Source: Clostridiales bacterium
GTDB taxonomy: Bacteria > Bacillota_A > Clostridia > Oscillospirales > Oscillospiraceae
Assembly: GCA_004553625.1 (NCBI GenBank)
Contig: SFKX01000016.1
Coordinates: 1 to 63,678 of the forward strand
Reading direction: 5' to 3'
DNA length: 63,678 nucleotides
The notes below the pieces were generated by a model. It was not told the origin of the DNA and did no database searches. It was given only the letters and a program-made list of their open reading frames with translations. Below, in pieces: positions 25,950 to 34,723 of this stretch (positions are counted from its first letter, which is position 1; each line of letters begins with the position of its first letter). The position numbers and the translations under genes are program-made.

Positions 25950-26885
25950 GTGAAAATGAGCAGATATGTCATAGGAATGGATATAGGCGGCACCTACTAC
26001 CGCATTGGAGCTGTGGACGGTGACTACACGATAATCGGCGTGAGCTGCGGTGAGAGCAGCGTCTTTACAGAAAGCGCGGACCCGGTGGGAGAGCTGTGCA
26101 GAATAATCGATGGTATGCGCTCCGGCATAGCCGGTCTGCTGTGTGGGATATGCATCGGCTTTCCGGGGACAGTATCCAGAGATAAAAGTACAGTGCTGTC
26201 CTGCCCAAATCTGACGGCTTTTGACGGCGTGAACGTTGCTGAGCAGCTCCGTCAGCGGTACGGAGCCCCGGTATATGTTGAGCACGACGTGGTCCTCCTG
26301 CTGGAAAACGACATTGAACAGCTTGAACTCAGAGACCGTGATTGTGTCGTCGGAATTTACGTCGGCACGGGTCTGGGAAACGCGCTGTACATACACGGCC
26401 GTATTCTGGAGGGCAAAAATGCAAACTCCGGTGAGCTTGGACACATCCCATCGTTTCTATCGGATGAGCCATGCCCCTGTGGAAACAGGGGCTGCATAGA
26501 ACTCGTCGCCTCGGGCAAACGCCTGCAAAGGATCAGGGACGAGCTGTTCCCGGAGTACGCTACGTTGGACGAGATGATGCAATACAGATCCGCGTACCCA
26601 GAGGTCAGGGAATACATACGCAGGTTGGCTTATCCCATTGCGATAGAGGTAAACATTTTGGACCCGGACGTCGTACTTTTGGGCGGCGGTGTCATACAGA
26701 TGCAGCACCTGCCGTATGAACAGCTGATCTCCGACGTGGTATCTCTGGCCAGAAAACCGCTTCCCGCCAATGATCTCAACATTGTGCGTCTTGGTGAGGA
26801 CCCGGAACGCGGCATAAGAGGTGCAGCAATACGCTGCTGGCGCAGGATCGGCCAGGCAAAACAGAAGGGCTGTGAGGCATCATGA
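25950..26885 (+). CDS. ROK family sugar kinase, allokinase (AlsK)-like
   Basis: The 311-residue kinase shows the ATP-site DIGGTY at 11-16, GELGHIP near 163 and the zinc motif CPCGNRGC near 175. Beyond the ROK core it shares stretches typical of E. coli AlsK: GFPGTVSRDKSTVLSCPNL (AlsK has GFPALVSKDK...), NILDPDVVLLGGGVIQM and RKPLP near the end. It would phosphorylate D-allose (or D-allulose) at C6. GTG start behind GGAGAG; an ATG two codons later is possible. It overlaps the epimerase gene by four bases. Confidence 0.82.
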   Translation: MKMSRYVIGMDIGGTYYRIGAVDGDYTIIGVSCGESSVFTESADPVGELCRIIDGMRSGIAGLLCGICIGFPGTVSRDKSTVLSCPNLTAFDGVNVAEQLRQRYGAPVYVEHDVVLLLENDIEQLELRDRDCVVGIYVGTGLGNALYIHGRILEGKNANSGELGHIPSFLSDEPCPCGNRGCIELVASGKRLQRIRDELFPEYATLDEMMQYRSAYPEVREYIRRLAYPIAIEVNILDPDVVLLGGGVIQMQHLPYEQLISDVVSLARKPLPANDLNIVRLGEDPERGIRGAAIRCWRRIGQAKQKGCEAS

Positions 26886-27565
26886 TAAGTTTGGCGCCGT
26901 CAATGATGTGCGCGGACATCCTGGAGCTGCGCAGTGAGCTGGACGCTCTAGCGGAAGCAGGCGCGGATCTCTTGCACATAGACATAATGGACGGGAACTA
27001 CGTCCCGAATTTTGCCCTGAATACGGACATTATGCGCGCGATAAGCGAGAGCTGCGCAGTACCCATGGACGCGCATCTCATGGTACGTGAGCCGGAACGC
27101 TACATAGAGCTTTTTGCAGAAGCCGGCGCGGAGATCATCACTCCGCACATTGAAATGCTGGAGCACCCTGTGCGCACCCTGCGCCGCATACGAGCCCTGG
27201 GCAAGAAGGCCGGCATTGCCATAAGCCCGGCTACCGACCCGTCATTCCTCCGGTTTATGCTGGAATACGTGGACCTGGTCTGCGTGATGACGGTGGACCC
27301 GGGTTTTGCCGGGCAGAAGCTCGTCCCGTCGGCGTACCAAAAGCTGCGCGAAGTAGCGGAGCTGGTCTCGCGAGCTGGTCATGAGGTCCGCATAATGGCC
27401 GACGGGCAGGTGAATCTGGAAACGGCACCGAAGATGCTGGCAGCCGGCGCGGACGTCCTGGTGCTGGGCAGCTCGGGGCTGTTCAGGTGCAAGCGTTCCG
27501 AGTATGCCTCTGTGCTCTCATCATTCAGGGCTTTGGAAACAAAGAGCGGCAGTTTACCGGCTTGA
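26882..27565 (+). CDS. alsE: D-allulose-6-phosphate 3-epimerase (AlsE)-like
   Basis: The 227-residue TIM-barrel has the ribulose-phosphate 3-epimerase catalytic set (H32, D34, H64, D173) but the details are those of AlsE: APSMMCADIL at the start, VMTVDPGFAGQ near 135-145 (Rpe usually has MSVNPGFGGQ) and GADVLVLGSSGLF (Rpe usually ends this loop SAIF). It would convert allulose-6-P to fructose-6-P. ATGA overlap with the ROK kinase shows coupling. A true Rpe duplicate is the main alternative. Confidence 0.82.
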   Translation: MISLAPSMMCADILELRSELDALAEAGADLLHIDIMDGNYVPNFALNTDIMRAISESCAVPMDAHLMVREPERYIELFAEAGAEIITPHIEMLEHPVRTLRRIRALGKKAGIAISPATDPSFLRFMLEYVDLVCVMTVDPGFAGQKLVPSAYQKLREVAELVSRAGHEVRIMADGQVNLETAPKMLAAGADVLVLGSSGLFRCKRSEYASVLSSFRALETKSGSLPA

Positions 27566-27573
27566 AAGCGCCG

Positions 27574-27610
27574 AAGAAAAAACGGCAGACGCGGTTTTGC
27601 GTCTGCCGTT
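27574..27610 (-). terminator. bidirectional terminator between the sugar island and the next block
   Basis: A 12-bp perfect stem (AACGGCAGACGC/GCGTCTGCCGTT) lies between two convergent genes. On the - strand it is followed by a T-rich tract (TTTTTTC), so it is strongest for the gene on the right; + strand transcripts meet GTTGTGG. Confidence 0.8.
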
Positions 27611-27626
27611 GTGGCGTTTATGTTCT

Positions 27627-29426
27627 TTAGAAGCTGTATTCCCAGACCTCGGCGGGGTACCACTTGGCGTTTATCCGCGTGAAGATGATCACGCAGCCGC
27701 CGGTCTGCTTGCCGCCCTCGTAGAGGCTCACGTTGCAGCCGTAGCAGTTGTCCCCGTAGTACTGGAAGCTGCCCAGCTCGTATTTGTCGTAATCCGTATC
27801 CGTCACGCCGCCCGCAGGGGTCCGGGCGCTGTACTCCGAGGCAAGCCTGGTCGCCAGGGGCAGGCTGCCGTAGAGGTAGCTGAGCATGTTGTAATAGTTA
27901 GTATCTATCTTGTCGTTCAGGTTGGACTCAAAGGCCGCGTACAGGCCGAAGAAGGTCTCCGAATAGCCCGCCTGAGCGCTCTCCAGCTCCTCGTCCGAGG
28001 CCGGTAGGTACACCGTAGCCCCGTCCTGCGCTATGGGCGCGCCCAGCTCGGCGCCGCCCTCGCCCTCCGCGGAGATCTCCGGCTCCAGGTGCAGGCCGCT
28101 CACTTCCCAGACCTCCAGCTCCGGCGCCGTGCCGTAGTCCTCCAGGCCTTCCAGGAAGGCTGCGGTCAGCTTTTCGCCGGTCTTGTAGCTCTCGTCCAGC
28201 TCCACGCCGTTCACGCTCACGGAGGAGCCCTCCGGCGCGCAGATCTTCACGCTCAGCTCGCCCTCGCCCAGCGCGAACACCGCGCCGTTTTCATCCGAGC
28301 TCTCCGCCTCCAGCACTTCGCCGGACGCCGAGGTCGCGCCGATCTCCACCGTGCCGTAGATACCGGATATGTCGTAGCGGCAGAGCAGCTCCGTCGCCTC
28401 GGGCTCGAGCTCGGGCAGGTAGGAGGCGTCCACCGGCTCGGAACTCAGGTAATTCTCGCTCACGGTTATGCCGTTCACCGTCACCGTGGCGTCCGCCGGA
28501 GCGGTTATGCTCAGGGTCCTGGGTTCCGGCGAGATGAAGCCCGCCAGCAGTTCGACCTTGTCTATTGACATATACTCCAGGCCGAACCCGGCCTCGCCGC
28601 CCAGCTGCGGCGACAGATACACCCGGCAGAGCTCCGTCCCGCCGACGGAGACCAGATAGACCGGGGCTTCTTCCGTATACTCCTCGTCTTTCACATAGCT
28701 CATGTCGCCCTCGCGTATGAGGTCCAGGCAGAGCTCGTCCACCAGCGCGGACTTCGTCTCGAACTCCGTCGGTGTGACGGAGAAGGAGCTCTCTATTGCG
28801 GTTTTCCAATAGCTCTCGTCCGCCATCTGCTCGAACTGGGCCATGACCCGCTCCGGGCGCGTGAACTCGTATGCCTCGAGGTATTTCCAGAACACGGCCA
28901 GCGCCGCCGCAACGGCGACTATGAGCACGATGCAATAGACCAGCATCGCCTTGCCGAAGCCGCCCAGGCCGCGGCCCTCTTCCTCCGGCTCCTCCGGGGG
29001 CGGGTTCCACCTGAGCTCGGGCTCGCGCCGCTTCTGCGGCTGGGGGCGGCGCTCCGTCTGCCGCACCGGCAGCGGACGCTCCTCCTCCGGCTCAGGCTTT
29101 GCGGGCTTGCGGCGCTGCGGCTCCGCCTCCTTGCGGCGGCGGGGCTTTTCCTCCGGTTCCTCCGGCTTTATCCGTTCCCGCTGCCTCTTCACCGGGACCG
29201 GCTCCGGCTCCTGCATCCGCGCGGGCTCCGGGGCGGCTCCCTTTTCGGGCTCCGGCTCGGACTTGGGCTCTACGGGAGTGGTCACGGCGTCTATCACCGC
29301 CGTCCCGGCGGCGGGGGCGCGCTTCGGCCGCTCCGGCTCGCCCAGGTCGCGCCTTATCGAATCGAGAAAGCTGTCGAAATCCTCATCCGCGCCGAAGCCG
29401 GAGAGGTCGAACCTGTCGTCCTTCAT
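27627..29426 (-). CDS. single-pass envelope protein with Pro/Glu/Arg-rich cytoplasmic part, TcaA-like
   Basis: The 599-residue protein has about 150 low-complexity N-terminal residues rich in P, E, K and R, one transmembrane helix (AMLVYCIVLIVAVAAALAVF near 160-180) and an exported part. The exported part holds two copies of a beta domain, marked by ATVTVNGITVSENYL and SSVSVNGVELDESY, then an NTF2-like C-terminal region ending GGCVIIFTRINAKWYPAEVW. This plan resembles TcaA-type proteins linked to cell-wall drug response, without the usual zinc ribbon. ATG chosen in a TGATG overlap; a GTG one codon earlier is also possible. Confidence 0.75.
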   Translation of the reverse strand: MKDDRFDLSGFGADEDFDSFLDSIRRDLGEPERPKRAPAAGTAVIDAVTTPVEPKSEPEPEKGAAPEPARMQEPEPVPVKRQRERIKPEEPEEKPRRRKEAEPQRRKPAKPEPEEERPLPVRQTERRPQPQKRREPELRWNPPPEEPEEEGRGLGGFGKAMLVYCIVLIVAVAAALAVFWKYLEAYEFTRPERVMAQFEQMADESYWKTAIESSFSVTPTEFETKSALVDELCLDLIREGDMSYVKDEEYTEEAPVYLVSVGGTELCRVYLSPQLGGEAGFGLEYMSIDKVELLAGFISPEPRTLSITAPADATVTVNGITVSENYLSSEPVDASYLPELEPEATELLCRYDISGIYGTVEIGATSASGEVLEAESSDENGAVFALGEGELSVKICAPEGSSVSVNGVELDESYKTGEKLTAAFLEGLEDYGTAPELEVWEVSGLHLEPEISAEGEGGAELGAPIAQDGATVYLPASDEELESAQAGYSETFFGLYAAFESNLNDKIDTNYYNMLSYLYGSLPLATRLASEYSARTPAGGVTDTDYDKYELGSFQYYGDNCYGCNVSLYEGGKQTGGCVIIFTRINAKWYPAEVWEYSF

Positions 29427-29695
29427 CACTCGTTCACCTCCGGAGCCTGAGTCTGGGCGGGAGCCCCGGCCTCATCCTCGGACAGAAACAGCCCGGTGAA
29501 GAACTCCGGCGCGCCCATCTCCGCGGCCATCTCGCCGAACTTCTCCCCCGCTGCGGGAGAGGGGCCGAACTTGAGCATCAGCCCGGCTGCGGTCAGCAAG
29601 ACCACCGCCGCGAGCAGAGTGACGCCTACAAAGGCCAGGATATGCGCTGCGATGCTGCCGCCCTGGGCGGCACGGTCATTGTCTTTCCTGCTCAT
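29426..29695 (-). CDS. small single-pass membrane protein
   Basis: This 89-residue protein has one long hydrophobic stretch (IAAHILAFVGVTLLAAVVLLTAAGLML) and an acidic, proline-containing tail. No family was recognised. It overlaps the TcaA-like gene and probably works with it, perhaps as a membrane partner. Confidence 0.65.
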   Translation of the reverse strand: MSRKDNDRAAQGGSIAAHILAFVGVTLLAAVVLLTAAGLMLKFGPSPAAGEKFGEMAAEMGAPEFFTGLFLSEDEAGAPAQTQAPEVNE

Positions 29696-29725
29696 ATCTC
29701 TTCTCCTTCCTTGGAGTAAATGGAC

Positions 29726-30307
29726 CTATTTGTTGAAGTACAGCAGCCGGGCCGCGCCGCCCTTGAGCTCCACGCAGCTCCAGCAGCCCTGTTCGAACCA
29801 GAGCCGGTTCACCGCAGAGCCCGGCATCTCCAAAAGCAGCATCATCGCCGTCGAGAGAGGGCCGTTGTGCGCTACGAGGACGGTGTCCACGTCCGTCTCC
29901 CGCAGCTCGTCCAGGAGCGACTGCACGCGGGCGCGCAGCTCCTCGAAGCTCTCGCCCCCGGGCGGCACGACCTGTGTCCAGTCCGCCAGCATGGCGTTCA
30001 CGAGCTCCGGCTGCTCCCGGAGCATATCCTCGAAGGGCTTGTCCTCAAAGTCGCCCATATACTGTTCCACGAGCCTATCGTCCAGCTCTATGGGGACACG
30101 CCTGTCCGGAAAGGCGAGGCGCGCCGTCTCCGCCGCGCGGATGAGCGGGCTCGCTATGCAGCGCGCTATCTCCACGCCGCGGAGCTTTTCCCCGGACTCG
30201 CGGGCCTGACGGCAGCCCTTGTCCGTCAGCGCGCAGTCCGTCCGGCCGTAGAGCCGGCGCTGGAGGTTGCACTCGGACTCGCCGTGTCTTATCATATAGA
30301 GCTTCAT
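29726..30307 (-). CDS. histidine phosphatase family protein
   Basis: The 193-residue protein has the catalytic RHGESECN at residues 7-14, SPLIRAAETA near 53 and the second histidine in LVAHNGPLS. These enzymes act through a phosphohistidine; candidates include alpha-ribazole phosphatase and broad phosphoglycerate-mutase-like phosphatases, and the substrate is undetermined. It overlaps cinA by four bases (ATGA). Confidence 0.88.
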   Translation of the reverse strand: MKLYMIRHGESECNLQRRLYGRTDCALTDKGCRQARESGEKLRGVEIARCIASPLIRAAETARLAFPDRRVPIELDDRLVEQYMGDFEDKPFEDMLREQPELVNAMLADWTQVVPPGGESFEELRARVQSLLDELRETDVDTVLVAHNGPLSTAMMLLLEMPGSAVNRLWFEQGCWSCVELKGGAARLLYFNK

Positions 30308-31569
30308 ATATCCGACCTCTCCTGTTCCACGGGCAGACCGCTGAGGTAGCGCCTTAGCATATCAAAAACGTTCTGGCAGGCGTAGAGCCGGACGGTGGAC
30401 CTGTCGCGGTTCACGATGCGCTTTTCGCGGACCCAGGTCCTCTTCCCGTCCGAGAGGGAGAGAAAGACCGTTCCGACCTCGTGGACCCCGTCCCCGTCCG
30501 GGCCGGCGAGGCCCGTTATGCCGACGCCCAGGTCCGCGCCCAGCTTGCGCCGGACCCGCTCCGCCAGTTCCGCCGCGACCTCGAAGCTCACGGCGCCGTA
30601 TTTATCAATAGTCTCCATGGGGATGCCGAGCAGCAGGTGCTTTGCCTCGTTCGTATACACGACCACGCCGCCCTTGAGCGCCGCCGAGGCGCCGGGGATA
30701 TCGGTGATGCGCTTTTCCAGTTCGCCGCCTGTGCAGCTCTCCGCCGCGGCGAGGCTGACGCCCTTTTCGATGAGCAGCTTCACCGTGTGCTCCGCGAGGT
30801 TCAGCCCGTCCACGGCGTAGACCAGGTCTCCGAACATGGCGCGGACCTTCTCCACGACGGGGGCCATCATCTCCTCGGCCTTTTCAAGGCTCTCGGCCTT
30901 GGCGGTCACGCGGACGAGGCACTCCCCGCTCTTGGCGTAGGGCGCGAGGGTGGGGTTCGTGAGCTCCTGCATATAGTCGCGCAGCTCATATTCCATCTCG
31001 CTCTCGCCTATGCCGAAGAAGTGGACGTTGTGCGAGGCGATGACTGCGTTCGAGAGCTCGGCCAGGATGGGCCGGACCCGGTATTCGAGCAGCGGGCGCA
31101 GCTCCCGCGGCGGGCCGGGCAGCATGATGACCCGGACGCCGTCCTTCTCGAAGTAGCAGCCGGGGGCGGTCCCCCAGTCGTTCCGGAGGGCTCTGGAGCC
31201 CTCGGGCAGCCAGACCTGCTGGAGGTTGTTGGGCGTGAGCTCCTGGTGGCCGCGCTTTGCCCAGATGTCGCGCAGCCAGGCCTCCTCCTCGCGGTCGAGC
31301 GCGAGCTGCATATCGAAGGCAGAGGCCAGGGCGGACTTCGTGAGGTCGTCGCAGGTGGGGCCGAGCCCGCCTGTGGTTATGATGAGCTCGGCGCGGCCGC
31401 GCGCGCGCCGGACCGCGTCCTCCACGCGGCCGGGGTTGTCTCCCACGACCGTCTGCCAATATACGTCTATGCCGTATTCCGACAGCAGCACCGCGACGTC
31501 CGCCGCGTCCGTATTTATTGTGCTGCCGAGCAGCAGCTCCGTTCCAACGGAGATTATTTCAGCCTTCAA
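30304..31569 (-). CDS. cinA: CinA: NMN deamidase/competence-damage protein
   Basis: In 421 residues it joins the N-terminal MoaB-like domain (ISVGTELLLGSTINTDAA, TGGLGPTCDDLT) to the C-terminal deamidase domain (AAESCTGGELEKRITDIPGAS, GITGLAGPDGDG). CinA recycles pyridine nucleotides by deamidating NMN, and in naturally competent Firmicutes is co-expressed with recA. Here recA does not follow. TTG start inside the thiI end. Confidence 0.95.
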   Translation of the reverse strand: MKAEIISVGTELLLGSTINTDAADVAVLLSEYGIDVYWQTVVGDNPGRVEDAVRRARGRAELIITTGGLGPTCDDLTKSALASAFDMQLALDREEEAWLRDIWAKRGHQELTPNNLQQVWLPEGSRALRNDWGTAPGCYFEKDGVRVIMLPGPPRELRPLLEYRVRPILAELSNAVIASHNVHFFGIGESEMEYELRDYMQELTNPTLAPYAKSGECLVRVTAKAESLEKAEEMMAPVVEKVRAMFGDLVYAVDGLNLAEHTVKLLIEKGVSLAAAESCTGGELEKRITDIPGASAALKGGVVVYTNEAKHLLLGIPMETIDKYGAVSFEVAAELAERVRRKLGADLGVGITGLAGPDGDGVHEVGTVFLSLSDGKRTWVREKRIVNRDRSTVRLYACQNVFDMLRRYLSGLPVEQERSDI

Positions 31570-32737
31570 TGTCTATCCAGATCCTTTCAATGCCTTCGAG
31601 CGCCTCGGCTACGAGGCCCTCCACGTCCAGCGCGGCCTCCGCCGCGGCGACGTCCTCCACCTTCGGCTTTGTCTTGGGGTGCCGGGGGGTAAAGACGGTG
31701 CAGCAGTCCTCGTAGGGGAGGATGGAGGTCTCGAAGGTGCCTATCTTCCTGGAGATGCGGATGATGTCCTCCTTGTCCATGCCTATGAGCGGCTGGAGGA
31801 CGGGCAGGCTCGTCACAGCCTGGGTGCAGGCCATGGCCTCCATGGTCTGGCTCGCGACCTGGCCCAGATTCTCTCCGGTGACGATGGCCTTGCAGCCGCC
31901 GCGCTCGGCTATGCGCTCCGCTATACGCATCATAAACCTGCGCATGACGAGTGTAAAGTACTCCTCGGGGCATTTTGCGCGGATCTCCTCCTGTATGTGC
32001 GTGAAGGGCACGACCTCGAGGCACATCTGCCCACACCAGGGCGTCAGCAGCCGGGCGAGCTCCACGACCTTTTCCTTTGCGGCCTCGGAGGTGTAAGGGA
32101 AGGAGAAGAAGTGGACGGGTATGCAGCGCACTCCACGCCGCGTTATCATCCAGGTGGAGACGGGGCTGTCTATGCCGCCGGAGAGCAGGGTGACGGCCCT
32201 GCCGTTCGAGCCGACGGGCAGTCCGCCGGCGCCCTGGGCCGGGGCCGCGTGGACGTAGGCGGCGTAGTCGCGCACCTCAAGGTGCACGACGAGCTCCGGG
32301 TGGCGGACGTCCACCTTCGTCTCCGGGTATGCCTCGGCCAGCAGGCCGCCGACGTACTGGGAGAGCTGGATGCTGGTCAGGTGGAAGCTCTTGTCCGAGC
32401 GCTTCGTCTCGACCTTGAAGCTCGCGGCGTTTTCCATGTCCTCGCGCAGGTATTCGATGGCGAGCTTTGCGATGGCGTTCTCGTCCTTCTCGCAGGCGGC
32501 GGCGCGGGAGAGTGCCACTACGCCGAAGGTCCTGGAGAGCGCTTCAAAGGCGGCGTCCATGTCCGCGGAGCCGTCCTCCGGCTCGACATACACCGTGGAC
32601 TGCACGCAGTAGACGCGGAAAGCGCCCATGGGTTTGAGCCTCTTCCTTATGTTTGAAACGAGCCTCTGCTCGAAGTAGCGTCTGTTCAAGCCCTTCAGGA
32701 CGGTCTCGCCCTGTTTCAGCAGTATGATGTCATTCAA
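31559..32737 (-). CDS. thiI: tRNA 4-thiouridine synthase ThiI
   Basis: The 392-residue protein has an N-terminal ferredoxin-like part, a THUMP domain near 60-165 and the PP-loop LLSGGIDSPVS near 183. It activates U8 of tRNA by adenylation and inserts sulfur; it may also serve thiamine synthesis. Like other short Firmicute ThiI it lacks the C-terminal rhodanese domain. TTG start behind AGGGTGAT. No cysteine desulfurase gene is adjacent, which is unusual as nifZ-type partners are often found next door. Confidence 0.94.
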   Translation of the reverse strand: MNDIILLKQGETVLKGLNRRYFEQRLVSNIRKRLKPMGAFRVYCVQSTVYVEPEDGSADMDAAFEALSRTFGVVALSRAAACEKDENAIAKLAIEYLREDMENAASFKVETKRSDKSFHLTSIQLSQYVGGLLAEAYPETKVDVRHPELVVHLEVRDYAAYVHAAPAQGAGGLPVGSNGRAVTLLSGGIDSPVSTWMITRRGVRCIPVHFFSFPYTSEAAKEKVVELARLLTPWCGQMCLEVVPFTHIQEEIRAKCPEEYFTLVMRRFMMRIAERIAERGGCKAIVTGENLGQVASQTMEAMACTQAVTSLPVLQPLIGMDKEDIIRISRKIGTFETSILPYEDCCTVFTPRHPKTKPKVEDVAAAEAALDVEGLVAEALEGIERIWIDIEG

Positions 32738-32748
32738 AGAATATCACC

Positions 32749-33042
32749 CTAAAACGAAATATTGCTTCCCGCCCAGCAGCTTCTCAGCCCGCGCAGGAAC
32801 GCGGCGCGGCGGAAGATGACAAACTCCCATCTCCTGACCTCGGTCTCCAGCACGACGGAGGGAAAGCCGAGCACGCGTGAGCGGTCTACGCCGCGAATGT
32901 CGGCAAAGGGTATGAAAATACGCCTCTTGTCCCGCGGGACCTGTATCTTGTCCGTGGAAAACAGCAGCCCACCCGGCTGTATGCAGAGGCGCCCGCCTGT
33001 TATCCCGCCCCAGCAGAGGCTGGCAGCATATGTTCCGCCCAT
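32749..33042 (-). CDS. small protein of unknown function, possibly GRAM/PH-like
   Basis: The 97-residue protein contains LCIQPGGLLFSTDKI, KRRIFIPFADIRGVDRS and WEFVIFRR, a pattern of short strands seen in GRAM or bacterial PH domains that sit on membranes. No transmembrane segment. The ATG is chosen because GGGGG lies six bases ahead; the frame itself starts 18 codons earlier. Eleven bases separate it from thiI. Confidence 0.55.
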   Translation of the reverse strand: MGGTYAASLCWGGITGGRLCIQPGGLLFSTDKIQVPRDKRRIFIPFADIRGVDRSRVLGFPSVVLETEVRRWEFVIFRRAAFLRGLRSCWAGSNISF

Positions 33043-33130
33043 CTCATTCCCCCATGCGGAAGCGCCAAGTGCGCATAGATAAAAATATTTTAGCACAGCC
33101 CGTCCCTGAACGCAACAGCGTACATATGCA

Positions 33131-33164
33131 AAAGAACAGCGCCACCGGGCGCGGAGGCGCTGTT
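33131..33164 (-). terminator. intrinsic terminator after yifB
   Basis: AACAGCGCC and GGCGCTGTT pair over a 12-base loop, and the - strand continues CTTTTG. It separates yifB from the small GRAM-like gene. Confidence 0.65.
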
Positions 33165-33184
33165 GATATTGATGACTTGCCCTG

Positions 33185-34702
33185 TCAGTCCGTGCTCCGG
33201 AAGTCCCAGGTCCTGTACTGTATGGCTTCGGCCAGGTGGCCGGGCTCTATGTTTTCCGCGCCCTCGAGGTCCGCGATCGTCCGGGCGACGCGGAGGATCC
33301 TGTCGTAGCTGCGGGCGGAAAGGCCCAGCTTCCTATATGCGTTTTCCATGAGCGCGGAGCAGGCTGGGCTCAGCGCGCAGAAGGCCGACATCTCGCGCGG
33401 ACCCATGTGCGCGTTGCAGTCCGCGCCCGTATCCCTGAGCCGCTCGCGCTGCCTGGCCCGTGCGGCGTCCACGCGCTTTTTGATCTCCGAGGAGGGCTCC
33501 GCCTCCGCCTTGCCGGAGAGCTCCGCGTAGTTGAGGGCGGGGACCTCTATTATCATGTCTATCCTGTCCAGCAGGGGGCCGGAGACGCGGGAGTGGTAGC
33601 GCTTTATCTCCGTATCCGAGCAGGTGCAGCGCTGGGTCGGGTGGCCGAGCCAGCCGCATTTGCAGGGGTTCATGGCGCAGATCAGCATGAAGCGGCTCGG
33701 GTACGTCACCGTTCCGGCGGCGCGGGAGACCGTCACGACGCCCTCCTCCAGCGGCTGGCGCAGGGTCTCGCGGACGTCGCGGTGGAACTCGGGCAGCTCG
33801 TCCAGGAAGAGGATGCCGTTGTGCGCGAGGCTCATCTCTCCGGGCTGCAGCTGCGCCCCGCCGGCCAGCGCCGCCGCCGAGGTCGTGTGGTGCGGGGCGC
33901 GGAAGGGCCGGAAATCCACGATGGGCCGCGTCCGGCTCGTGAGCCCGCTGACGGAGTGTATCTCCGTTGTCTCCAGCATCTCCTCCCGGCTCATGTCCGG
34001 AAGGATGGAGACCATCCGCTTTGCCAGCATACTCTTGCCCGAACCCGGAGGCCCGACCATGAGGACGTTGTGTCCGCCCGCGGCGGCGACCTCCAGCGCC
34101 CTTTTGGCGTAGAGCTGGCCCTTGACCTCGGAGAAGTCCGGCCCGCCCTCTGCGGCGCGGGGCTCGGCCTCGGCCTTTGCGGGCTCGAGCTCCGTCTGGC
34201 CGCGGAAGTACTCCAGCAGCTGAGGCACGCTCTCCACGGGGTATACCTCCAGCCCGGAGGCGAAGGCCGCCTCGGGCGCGTTGTCCGCGGGGACGAAGAG
34301 CCGTTTTATCCCGGCGCGCTCCGCCGCCAGCGCCATGGGCAGCGCGCCGCGCACCGGACGCAGCTCCCCGGCCAGGGAGAGCTCCCCGAAGAAGGCGCAG
34401 TCGGCCGGCGGTTCCTTTATCTCCCCCGTGACGGCGAGGATGCCGAGCAGGACGGGCAGGTCGTACACCGTGCCGGCCTTTTTCGTATCAGCCGGGGCGA
34501 GGTTCACCGTCAGCCTGGAGACGGGGAACTTGAGCCCGGAGTTCTTTATTGCTGCTCGGACCCTGTCCCTGGCCTCCCGCACGGCGGCGTCCGGCAGACC
34601 GACGATCTCAAAGCCCGGCAGCCCCTGGGCAACGGAACACTCGACGGATACCTCGTAGCCGCCGACGCCCTTTATCCCAAGCGAGCGTATGCGCGATACC
34701 AT
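33185..34702 (-). CDS. YifB/ComM family Mg-chelatase-like AAA+ ATPase
   Basis: The 505-residue protein has the N-terminal Lon-like domain (VECSVAQGLPGFEIVGLPDAAVREARDRV), Walker A GPPGSGKSML near 216, Walker B GILFLDELPEF and a Mg-chelatase C-terminal part with a Cys cluster (CAMNPCKCGWLGH, CTC). The proteobacterial homolog ComM drives branch migration during DNA uptake. The ATG used follows AAGGGGTG; the open frame starts three codons earlier with GTG. Confidence 0.93.
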   Translation of the reverse strand: MVSRIRSLGIKGVGGYEVSVECSVAQGLPGFEIVGLPDAAVREARDRVRAAIKNSGLKFPVSRLTVNLAPADTKKAGTVYDLPVLLGILAVTGEIKEPPADCAFFGELSLAGELRPVRGALPMALAAERAGIKRLFVPADNAPEAAFASGLEVYPVESVPQLLEYFRGQTELEPAKAEAEPRAAEGGPDFSEVKGQLYAKRALEVAAAGGHNVLMVGPPGSGKSMLAKRMVSILPDMSREEMLETTEIHSVSGLTSRTRPIVDFRPFRAPHHTTSAAALAGGAQLQPGEMSLAHNGILFLDELPEFHRDVRETLRQPLEEGVVTVSRAAGTVTYPSRFMLICAMNPCKCGWLGHPTQRCTCSDTEIKRYHSRVSGPLLDRIDMIIEVPALNYAELSGKAEAEPSSEIKKRVDAARARQRERLRDTGADCNAHMGPREMSAFCALSPACSALMENAYRKLGLSARSYDRILRVARTIADLEGAENIEPGHLAEAIQYRTWDFRSTD

Positions 34703-34723
34703 CGGGAGCACCCCTTCCAGACT

